From Longibaculum muris (GTDB lineage Bacteria > Bacillota_I > Bacilli_A > Erysipelotrichales > Coprobacillaceae): 64,000 nt of DNA. This document shows, piece after piece, positions 44,197 to 51,852 of the stretch. Position numbers and translations under genes: made by a program. Position 1 is the stretch's first letter; the number at the start of each line of letters is the position of its first letter. The notes under the pieces were generated by a model. That model was not told the DNA's origin. It made no database searches and saw only the letters and a list, made by a program, of their open reading frames with translations. The stretch is taken from assembly GCF_004343035.1 (NCBI RefSeq), contig NZ_SMCQ01000008.1, positions 39,437 to 103,436 on the forward strand. The letters are read 5' to 3'.

Positions 44197-44685
44197 ATGC
44201 AAGAAATTATTTTATCAATATTTTCATTTCTTTTATTGATTGTCATTCTTTGGTTCACTTATACAACTGCCAATATTTTTGTAACAATTTATCGTTGTAA
44301 AAAACTTGATCATTCATTAAGTTTTTGTTTTAATACCACAGGTAAAATTGTTTATAGTCTTTTACTTATCGTTTATGTTGTTGGATTTATTGGTGGAATT
44401 ATTGCCATGATCTACGGATTACTTAATGATAGTATTAACTTCTATCGTAATGGTTTAAATATTGCTGCATTTGTAAGTGTTGTCTTTGCTTATTTTGGTT
44501 CTACTATTGTTATGATTGGTAGAAAAAATATGATGGTAGGAAGAATGATGATTGATTATCGAAAATTAAAGAAAGTTAATTTTACCTATAACAATAAAAT
44601 GTCGTTTGTCTATGCACAAAAAGATTATAGTTTCTCTACTCGTTTTGTAGATAAGACACAACTAAGAAAAATCATTTCTAAATAA
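44197..44685 (+). CDS. Small integral membrane protein of unknown function
   Basis: 162 residues. Three hydrophobic helices are evident: residues about 5-30 (IFSFLLLIVILWFTYTTANI), 48-72 (VYSLLLIVYVVGFIGGIIAM) and 88-108 (IAAFVSVVFAYFGSTIVMIG). A basic, soluble tail of about 50 residues follows, with FTYNNKMSFVYAQKDYSFS resembling a small beta domain. GGAAG precedes the ATG. It has its own terminator. Family not recognised. Confidence 0.65.
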   Translation: MQEIILSIFSFLLLIVILWFTYTTANIFVTIYRCKKLDHSLSFCFNTTGKIVYSLLLIVYVVGFIGGIIAMIYGLLNDSINFYRNGLNIAAFVSVVFAYFGSTIVMIGRKNMMVGRMMIDYRKLKKVNFTYNNKMSFVYAQKDYSFSTRFVDKTQLRKIISK

Positions 44686-44706
44686 AAAGCCACAAGTGGC
44701 TTTTTA
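44685..44706. terminator. Bidirectional terminator
   Basis: AAAAGCCAC/GTGGCTTTT with a 2-base centre, T-run on both strands, between the membrane protein and the convergent ABC exporter operon. Confidence 0.85.
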
Positions 44707-46443
44707 ATTTTGACTTAAATCAAATTGACTATAATATAAATGATGATAGAAGCCTTTTTTAGCTAATAATTCATCATGACGTCCTTGTTCAATAATTTGT
44801 CCATGATTCATAACGAGAATTTGATCAGCCTTTTGAATTGTAGATAAACGATGAGCAACAATAAATGTTGTTCTACCTTGCATCATTTGATCAAATGCAT
44901 CTTGAATTTGTCTTTCCGTACGTGTATCAATTGAAGATGTTGCTTCATCCAATATAAGCATTGGTGGTTTAACAAGCATAATACGGGCAATACATAATAG
45001 CTGACGTTGTCCTTGGGAAAGATTTCCACCATCTTCACTAACAAGCGTATCATATCCATCTTTCAATTGCATAATAAATTTATGTGCATGAGCATTTTTA
45101 GCAGCTTCAATAATATCTTCATCGCTAGCATTTTCACAACCATAGGCAATATTTTCTTTAATCGTTCCAGAAAAGAGCCAAGAATCTTGTAAAACCATTC
45201 CATAAAGACTTCTTACATATTCTCTTTCCATATCTAAAGTATTAACCCCATCAATCATAATTCGACCAGCTTTTGGGTCATAAAAACGCATTAATAGATT
45301 AATTAATGTTGTTTTTCCACATCCGGTAGGACCAACAATCGCTATGGTTTGTCCTGGTTTTGCTTCAACGTTTAAATTCTCAATCAAAGTTTGATTTTCT
45401 TCATAAGCAAAAGATAGATTTTGTATTTGTACATGTCCTTGAACATCTTGAATTGTTTGTGGCTGCTCAATAATATTCTCACTTGGTGTATCTAAAAGTT
45501 TAAAGACTCTTGCAGCACTCGCAAATGCTGTTTGCAATTCGGTAAAAACATTAGAAATTTCATTGAATGGTTTGGTATACTGATTTGCATAACTTAAGAA
45601 ACTAGATAAAGCCCCAACACTCATATTTCCCATAACCACATATAAAGATCCGGCAATACAAACACTTGCATAAACAATATTATTGACAACTCTGGTACTA
45701 GGATTCGCTAATGCACCTAAGAATTGTGACTTGACTCCACTAACATAAACTCTTTGATTGATTTCTTCAAAACGTTGTTGATTTTCTTCTTCATATCCAA
45801 AAGCTTTAACAATTTTCTGTTGCCCAATCATTTCTTCAACATAGCCACCTAATTCACCACGTAAAGCCAATTGTTCTTGAAAATATTTATATGTCTTATT
45901 TGCTATTATCGTCGCAACAACAAGTGATAAAGGCGTTAAAACAATAACAATCAAAGCAATGGGAACACTAATATAAAGCATAAAAGCAATTGTTCCAATA
46001 ATTGTTGCTATACCACTAAATAAATGAGTAAACCCCTGTAATAACCCATCACCAATTAAATCAATATCATTAACCATACGACTCAATAAATCCCCATGTG
46101 AATGTCCATCAATATAACTTAATGATAAAGTCGAATACTTCATAAACAATTGATTACGTAAATCCTTAGTAATCGAATAAGTCATTGTATTCGATAATCG
46201 CATAACTAGCCAATCAAAGACTTCAGCAATACAAACACTTCCTATAATTAAAAACATCTTTCTAAACAATTGATCAAAATCAACAAGTCCTTTACCAATA
46301 ATATGATCCACTGCCTGTCCAATTAACACCGGAGTTAATAAAGTAAAAATAATCTGGCATGCTGAACAAAACAATGCTAAATATAAATACTTCATATATG
46401 GTCGACAAAATAACAACAATCTTTTTATTGTTTTCGTATCCAT
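44704..46443 (-). CDS. ABC exporter half-transporter, canonical ATPase site
   Basis: 579 residues from ATG 46443, GGGAGG upstream and TAATG overlap with the preceding ABC gene. Six membrane helices (residues about 15-320) of the ABC_membrane exporter type, then an ATPase domain: Walker A GPTGCGKTT, signature LSQGQRQ, Walker B LILDEATSSID with the catalytic Glu, and switch His in VAHRLS. Partner of the next gene in a heterodimeric BmrCD/LmrCD-like multidrug or lipid exporter. The signature is slightly altered (SQGQ for SGGQ), as expected for the subunit whose signature faces the degenerate site. Confidence 0.92.
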   Translation of the reverse strand: MDTKTIKRLLLFCRPYMKYLYLALFCSACQIIFTLLTPVLIGQAVDHIIGKGLVDFDQLFRKMFLIIGSVCIAEVFDWLVMRLSNTMTYSITKDLRNQLFMKYSTLSLSYIDGHSHGDLLSRMVNDIDLIGDGLLQGFTHLFSGIATIIGTIAFMLYISVPIALIVIVLTPLSLVVATIIANKTYKYFQEQLALRGELGGYVEEMIGQQKIVKAFGYEEENQQRFEEINQRVYVSGVKSQFLGALANPSTRVVNNIVYASVCIAGSLYVVMGNMSVGALSSFLSYANQYTKPFNEISNVFTELQTAFASAARVFKLLDTPSENIIEQPQTIQDVQGHVQIQNLSFAYEENQTLIENLNVEAKPGQTIAIVGPTGCGKTTLINLLMRFYDPKAGRIMIDGVNTLDMEREYVRSLYGMVLQDSWLFSGTIKENIAYGCENASDEDIIEAAKNAHAHKFIMQLKDGYDTLVSEDGGNLSQGQRQLLCIARIMLVKPPMLILDEATSSIDTRTERQIQDAFDQMMQGRTTFIVAHRLSTIQKADQILVMNHGQIIEQGRHDELLAKKGFYHHLYYSQFDLSQN

Positions 46444-48152
46444 TATACCACCTCCCCAGATAATTGAGATTTTGTAATTTCTCGATAAACAACACAATCT
46501 CTCATTAATTCATCATGTTTACCTATACCAACAAGTTCGCCATGGCTTAAAACCAATATCTTATCAGCATGCATAATACTACTTACCCTCTGTGAGACAA
46601 TAAATGTTGTTTGAGGTAATGTCTTTAATGTCTTTCTTAAAGCTGCATCCGTTGCAAAATCCAAAGCACTGGCACTATCATCTAAGATTAATAATTCTGG
46701 GTTTTTAACTAACGCTCTTGCGATTGTTAATCTCTGTCTTTGTCCCCCAGATAAATTCTTTCCACCTTGATGAATAGGACTATATATACCTTCATCCATT
46801 TCTTTAACAAAGCTTGCTTGGGCAAGTGCTAAAGCATGTTCAACTTCTTCATCCGTTGCATCCTTTTTACCCCAACAAATATTATCTTTAATTGTTCCAG
46901 TAAATAAAATAGCTTCTTGAGGAACAATTCCAATCATTTGTCTAAGTGATGATAAATTATATTTTTGAATAGGTACATTTTTAATTAAGATTTGTCCTGA
47001 AGTTGCTTCATAAAAACGTGGTAATAAATTGATTAAGGTTGTTTTTCCTGAACCTGTTCCTCCAATAATTCCAACTGTTTCTCCCGCTTCAACAGAAAAA
47101 GTGATATCCTTTAAAGCTATACTTTTTTGATAAGAAAAACTCACATCTTCAAAACGTATAAATGTTTCCTGACTATCCATAACCTTTAATTCACCAGAAT
47201 GAATATGTGGCTCAATTGCTAAGACTTCTTTGACACGTTTATAACTAGCACTTGCCTTATTGAAAATCACAATAACATTCGCAAAAACAAACATCGAAAG
47301 AAGAATTTGATTCATATAATTAATTAATGCAATAACTTCACCTTGACTGAGACTTCCTACATTAACCTTCAATCCACCAACATATAAAATTAAAATAATT
47401 GCACAATTCACAATAATACTTGTACAAGGATTTAACAAAGCTGAAATTTTACCTACCTTAATTTGCATATCTTTTTGTTTTTGAGTAGCTTGTGAAAAAC
47501 GTTCTCTTTCTTGTATTTGTTTAGAAAAAGCCCGAATAACACGAATACCAGATAAATTTTCTCGACAAACAAGTGAAACATAATCCAATTGTTTTTGGAT
47601 ACGCATATATAGCGGCAAAGAATGTGACATGACTAAATAAATAGATAATGCTAATAAAGGTGCACTCACTAAGAAAATCAAAGCCATCTGCACATTAATA
47701 CGAAAAGCCATCAACAATGAACCAATAATCAAAAAAGGAGATCTTGAAACAAGACGAATAGCCATTGCTACAGCAACTTGTAATTGATTCACGTCATTCG
47801 TCATACGCGTAATTAACGATGGAGTCCCAATATCATCAATATTCTCATAATCATAAGCATTAATCGCTTTAAACATGTCATTTCTTAAATATGTTCCAAA
47901 ACCTTGTGATGTTTTAGAAGCAAAATATTGACAGACAAGTGCACAACTATAACCTATTAAGGCTAATAAAAAAAGCACAACTCCCATCTTTAAAATATAA
48001 TCCTTATTGGCTTTTGCTATCCCATTATCAATAATATCAGCAACAACCAAAGGCACAATTAATTCAAAAAAAGCTTCAATCATTTTAAAAATAAAACCTG
48101 TCATCGCTTGTATTCGATATGGTTTTATATATTTCATCCACATACAATTCAC
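46443..48152 (-). CDS. ABC exporter half-transporter, degenerate ATPase site
   Basis: 569 residues, same layout as its partner. Walker A GGTGSGKTT and signature LSGGQRQ are intact, but Walker B ends LILDDSASALD (Asp for the catalytic Glu) and the switch His is replaced by Gln in VSQRVS. This asymmetry is the hallmark of heterodimeric exporters with one non-hydrolysing site. First gene of the two-gene operon, divergent from a LysR gene, which probably controls it. The substrate is unknown. Confidence 0.92.
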   Translation of the reverse strand: MNCMWMKYIKPYRIQAMTGFIFKMIEAFFELIVPLVVADIIDNGIAKANKDYILKMGVVLFLLALIGYSCALVCQYFASKTSQGFGTYLRNDMFKAINAYDYENIDDIGTPSLITRMTNDVNQLQVAVAMAIRLVSRSPFLIIGSLLMAFRINVQMALIFLVSAPLLALSIYLVMSHSLPLYMRIQKQLDYVSLVCRENLSGIRVIRAFSKQIQERERFSQATQKQKDMQIKVGKISALLNPCTSIIVNCAIILILYVGGLKVNVGSLSQGEVIALINYMNQILLSMFVFANVIVIFNKASASYKRVKEVLAIEPHIHSGELKVMDSQETFIRFEDVSFSYQKSIALKDITFSVEAGETVGIIGGTGSGKTTLINLLPRFYEATSGQILIKNVPIQKYNLSSLRQMIGIVPQEAILFTGTIKDNICWGKKDATDEEVEHALALAQASFVKEMDEGIYSPIHQGGKNLSGGQRQRLTIARALVKNPELLILDDSASALDFATDAALRKTLKTLPQTTFIVSQRVSSIMHADKILVLSHGELVGIGKHDELMRDCVVYREITKSQLSGEVV

Positions 48153-48242
48153 CCTCTCTTGTCTTATTATAATGGAAATGCTATTATATGTATAATATAT
48201 ATATTATATGTTTTTTATACTTTTAACATATAGGAGATACTT

Positions 48243-49094
48243 ATGGATATTAAACAAATGATTTATTTTAAAACAATTGTAGAAGCAGGAACGATTTCTA
48301 AAGCAGCTCAAGTTTTACATATGGCACAACCTCCTTTATCTATGCAATTAAAACAGCTAGAAGATGAACTAGGTGTTCAATTATTAAAAAGAGGACATCG
48401 AAAGATTGAATTAACCAAAGCCGGTCGTCTCTTTTACAAAAGAAGTTTACAAATCATTTCTTTATCAGAAATTACCCTTCATGAAATGAAAGAAACCCAA
48501 AATGAAACTTTACGTATTGGTATTACTTCTTCTAATTCAGCATTGATTAAAAAAACTCAGGATTTTTTTAATCAATATCCAACATTATCTTTTCGTATTT
48601 ATGAAGGAACAACCTATGAAATGATTGATTTACTTCTTTCTCATAACATTGATTTAGGAATAGTGAGAACTCCCTTTGATCAAAGTCAAGTCAATGCTTA
48701 TTCCTTAGAACCTGAGCCAATGGTTGCTGTTGGAACAAAAGAATACTTAACCCCTGATATGACTTCAATAGAAAATTATAAAGATATTCCTTTAATCATT
48801 CATCAAAGATATCTGCCCCTTATTAGTGATTATTGCCTAAATTTACGTTTTAATCCCTCAGTAAAAATGATTAGTGATGATTGTCGAACATCTTTAATCT
48901 GGGCAAGTAGTGGTCTAGGGGTTGCAATTGTGCCAACCAGCGCCCTTTTATTAATTCAAAATACTTCACTTATACAAGTTCCCTTACAAGACGAAGGACT
49001 ATTGACAAGTGTAACATTCATTACCCGTAAAGATGAAGCAATTCTTTTAAAAGTTAAACAATTTATTCAATCTTTTTGTCAAAAAATGTTATAA
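48243..49094 (+). CDS. LysR family regulator next to the ABC exporter
   Basis: 283 residues. HTH in residues 1-60 (TISKAAQVLHMAQPPLSMQLKQLEDELGVQL), effector domain to the end, resembling the CynR/CitR-like group. GGAG precedes the ATG. The 90-bp divergent region to the ABC exporter has an AT-rich dyad (ATATAATATATATATTATAT) near 48187-48210 that could be its operator or simply promoter DNA. Confidence 0.88.
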   Translation: MDIKQMIYFKTIVEAGTISKAAQVLHMAQPPLSMQLKQLEDELGVQLLKRGHRKIELTKAGRLFYKRSLQIISLSEITLHEMKETQNETLRIGITSSNSALIKKTQDFFNQYPTLSFRIYEGTTYEMIDLLLSHNIDLGIVRTPFDQSQVNAYSLEPEPMVAVGTKEYLTPDMTSIENYKDIPLIIHQRYLPLISDYCLNLRFNPSVKMISDDCRTSLIWASSGLGVAIVPTSALLLIQNTSLIQVPLQDEGLLTSVTFITRKDEAILLKVKQFIQSFCQKML

Positions 49095-49116
49095 TAATCA
49101 CAAGGAGGCTGAGAAT

Positions 49117-49422
49117 ATGATAGTTAATGATCGTTTTTTTAAATTTGAAATGTTAATTTTGGCTATTCTTAGTCAACACGATGCATCTAGTGAAGAATTA
49201 CTTGCTTCTTTACAATCACAAAATATTTTAAATATCAAAGAAGGTCAACTTTTAACTTCTTTATATTTTTTTCTTGAATCACATTTAATTTCTAAATATG
49301 ACATGTATGATGATATTTATTATCATATTGAAAAATCTGGTTTAGTGCGCTTAGACACATTAAAACGTCAATACCAGCAAACCACAGAAGCTATTGAGGT
49401 GATCTTAAATCATGAAAAATAA
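49117..49422 (+). CDS. PadR-like small transcriptional regulator
   Basis: 101 residues, AAGGAGG eight bases before ATG. Winged-helix pattern MLILAILSQHDASSEELLASL, then the long C-terminal helix, as in compact PadR family proteins; the second strand-wing region DDIYYHIEKSGLVRLDTLKRQ fits. It overlaps the next gene by 11 bases, the usual PadR plus membrane-protein pair. Ligand not predictable. Confidence 0.65.
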   Translation: MIVNDRFFKFEMLILAILSQHDASSEELLASLQSQNILNIKEGQLLTSLYFFLESHLISKYDMYDDIYYHIEKSGLVRLDTLKRQYQQTTEAIEVILNHEK

Positions 49423-49813
49423 ACATTTTACAAATAAAGAAACAAAAAAATATTATCAACAAATTCATCGGTGTTTTCCATTGTTTGGTAAAGAAGAAAA
49501 AAGATTCTTACAATATTTTAAAGAATCTTTACAATATAATGAAAAAAAACATCCTGAACTAACTTATCAACAATATATTGAATATTTTGGAAGTCCTGAA
49601 GAAGTTGTTTCCGCATTTTATGAACATATTGAAAGTGAATATATTATTTCGCATATGAAAATAAGAAAATTCTTAAAATATGGAAGTCTTACACTCATTT
49701 GTATCACTATTATTTTTGGTACGATTTTGATATACACATCATATAAAGCTTATCAAGCTTTACAAAATGAAGATATTTATTATTATGAAGAAGTCATTGA
49801 AGAACTTTCTTAA
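49412..49813 (+). CDS. Single-pass membrane partner of the PadR-like protein
   Basis: 133 residues: a charged cytoplasmic N-terminal helical domain (about 1-88, with YQQYIEYFGSPEEVVSAFYEH resembling the DUF1700/DUF6120-type repeat), then one membrane helix (GSLTLICITIIFGTILIYTSY) and a short acidic tail. PadR genes followed by DUF1700-like membrane proteins are a common Firmicute module for envelope stress or antimicrobial response. This is an inference from context. Confidence 0.6.
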   Translation: MKNKHFTNKETKKYYQQIHRCFPLFGKEEKRFLQYFKESLQYNEKKHPELTYQQYIEYFGSPEEVVSAFYEHIESEYIISHMKIRKFLKYGSLTLICITIIFGTILIYTSYKAYQALQNEDIYYYEEVIEELS

Positions 49814-49842
49814 AGAATCTTTAATGATTTTTTTAATTTAAA

Positions 49843-49861
49843 AAGATAGCCAAGCTATCTT
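49843..49861 (-). terminator. Terminator of the secA-prfB-yitT operon
   Basis: AAGATAGC/GCTATCTT stem with a 3-base loop and TTTTT on the minus strand, overlapping the yitT-type stop codon. Confidence 0.75.
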
Positions 49862-50744
49862 ATAAATGATCTCTCATTTGTTTATCAAGATCAACATTCG
49901 GTAAAGTAAAACCTCTACCTTTAACACTATGTATTTCACTACCAATAATAAATGCAGTTGGATCAATCTCCATAACAACATCATTTATTTTAGCATATTC
50001 ACGATTATTGAGTACACATAAAACAGCTTTTTGTTGTTGATGGAAATAACCAGTTGTGACATTAACAAATGTACAGCCACGATCAATTTCCTTAAAAATT
50101 GCTTCAGCAATTTCTTCATGTTTTGAAGATATAACCAGAACCTGTAAGTTCTTTTCACCCATGACAATAACACGATCTAGAACAAATGTTGAAATAAAGA
50201 CTGTGATAATCCCATATAAAATACCTTCAAAACTAGAGAAGAAAACTTGTCCAACTAAAATAATCGTATCTAAGACATTAATAGCCAAAGCAACTGAAAT
50301 ACCTGTCTTTTTATTAAAGATGATTGGTGGAACATCCATTCCTCCTGTACTATATCCTAATCTAAAGACAATACCTAATCCTACACCAGTAAATATCCCA
50401 GCATAAATGGCACAAAGTAAGACATCACTTGTTAAATGTTGTAATTGAGGAATAGATTCAAATAGCGCTAAAAAGAACGGAAAGATAAATGAACTTAAGA
50501 CTGTCCCAGCTGCAAATTTCTTACCCAAAGTAAAGAATCCAAGAACCAACATAACCATATTAATACCAAAAACAATCGAAGCATAATTCACTGGAATAAA
50601 ATGACCTATAATTAACGACAAACCAGTAGCTCCACCAACAATTAAGCTTGAAGGGACAGCAAAAACTGCGACTCCAAAAGCAAGAATTGCATTACCTAGA
50701 ACAACGAGAACAGTATCTCTCAAAACTCTTTTTACACTATGCAT
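49860..50744 (-). CDS. YitT family membrane protein
   Basis: 294 residues. Six hydrophobic helices (residues about 10-190: VLVVLGNAILAFGVAVFAVP, SLIVGGATGLSLIIGHF, GYSTGGMDVPPII) define the YitT/DUF161 fold, followed by a soluble DUF2179 domain (about 195-290, with CTFVNVTTGYFHQQQKAVLC). Function is unknown in the family; some members are proposed to be transporters. It starts inside the prfB 3' end (8-base overlap) with AGGAGGAGG upstream, forming the third gene of the secA-prfB operon. Confidence 0.9.
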   Translation of the reverse strand: MHSVKRVLRDTVLVVLGNAILAFGVAVFAVPSSLIVGGATGLSLIIGHFIPVNYASIVFGINMVMLVLGFFTLGKKFAAGTVLSSFIFPFFLALFESIPQLQHLTSDVLLCAIYAGIFTGVGLGIVFRLGYSTGGMDVPPIIFNKKTGISVALAINVLDTIILVGQVFFSSFEGILYGIITVFISTFVLDRVIVMGEKNLQVLVISSKHEEIAEAIFKEIDRGCTFVNVTTGYFHQQQKAVLCVLNNREYAKINDVVMEIDPTAFIIGSEIHSVKGRGFTLPNVDLDKQMRDHL

Positions 50745-51852
50745 TTTCCTCCTCCTTTACAATTGATTTTAAATACGCATAAATACAATCGTCTAAATCT
50801 CCATCCAAAATTGCTTTAGGATTATTAGACTCGTAACCACTACGGTTATCTTTAACCATTGAATAAGGATGTAATACATAAGAACGTATTTGACTACCCC
50901 ATTCAATTGCTTTTTGTTCACCTTTAATATCACTTAATTTAGAAGCTTGTTCCTCTAACATTAACTGATACAATTTCGTTTTTAACATAATCAATGCTTG
51001 TTCACGGTTTTGAATTTGTGAACGTTGTGATTGACAAGTCACAACAATATTTGTTGGAATATGAGTCATACGGATAGCTGAATCTGTCTTATTGATATGT
51101 TGACCACCAGCCCCTGATGCACGATATGTATCAATACGCACATCATTCATATCCAAATCAATTTCAATATCATTATCAAACTCTGGCATAACATCCACTG
51201 AAGCAAATGAAGTATGTCGACGTTTAGACGAATCAAATGGCGAGATACGTACCAAACGATGAACACCTTTTTCAGCCTTTAAATGTCCATAAGCATTATA
51301 TCCAACAAAACGCATTGTCACTGACTTTAATCCTGCTTCTTCACCATCTAAATAATCTAAAACTTCCACTTTCCAACCTTTTTTATCACCATATCTTTGA
51401 TACATACGCATCAGCATTGATGCCCAATCTTGTGATTCTGTTCCCCCAGCTCCAGGGTGAATCTCAATAATCGCATTATGATGATCATACTCTCCAGAAA
51501 ATAATAAAGTCTTTTCAAAATCATTTAATTCAGCTTCAAATTTTGCATAATCCAAATCCAATGCTTCTTTAAATTCATCATCTTCTGTTTCTTTCACATA
51601 TTCATATGTTTCTTCTAAATCATTTAAAGATGATATCAAATGATCATAAACATCTGTACTTTTCTTCATTTCATTTAACTGATCATAAATCTTTTTAGCA
51701 TGTTCTTGATCATCCCAAAAATGTTCATCCATTGTTTGAACTGTTAAACCTTCAATTTCTCTTTTTAAACCTTCAATATCAATAGAAATAAATAACTCTG
51801 CTAGTAAAGAACGGGCTTTTTCAAGCCCATTCTTAATTTCATATAGTTCCAT
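50737..51852 (-). CDS. prfB: Peptide chain release factor 2, no programmed frameshift
   Basis: 371 residues in a single frame. The peptidyl-tRNA hydrolysis motif GGQ lies in RASGAGGQHINKTDSA and the stop-codon recognition tripeptide SPF in RISPFDSS. Most bacterial prfB genes have an in-frame UGA near codon 25 bypassed by +1 frameshifting for autoregulation. Here the corresponding region (ARSLLAELFISIDIEGL) is read straight through without a stop or SD-like spur. It terminates at UGA and UAA codons. Its ATG shares one base with the secA stop (TAATG), so translation is coupled. Confidence 0.93.
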   Translation of the reverse strand: MELYEIKNGLEKARSLLAELFISIDIEGLKREIEGLTVQTMDEHFWDDQEHAKKIYDQLNEMKKSTDVYDHLISSLNDLEETYEYVKETEDDEFKEALDLDYAKFEAELNDFEKTLLFSGEYDHHNAIIEIHPGAGGTESQDWASMLMRMYQRYGDKKGWKVEVLDYLDGEEAGLKSVTMRFVGYNAYGHLKAEKGVHRLVRISPFDSSKRRHTSFASVDVMPEFDNDIEIDLDMNDVRIDTYRASGAGGQHINKTDSAIRMTHIPTNIVVTCQSQRSQIQNREQALIMLKTKLYQLMLEEQASKLSDIKGEQKAIEWGSQIRSYVLHPYSMVKDNRSGYESNNPKAILDGDLDDCIYAYLKSIVKEEENA

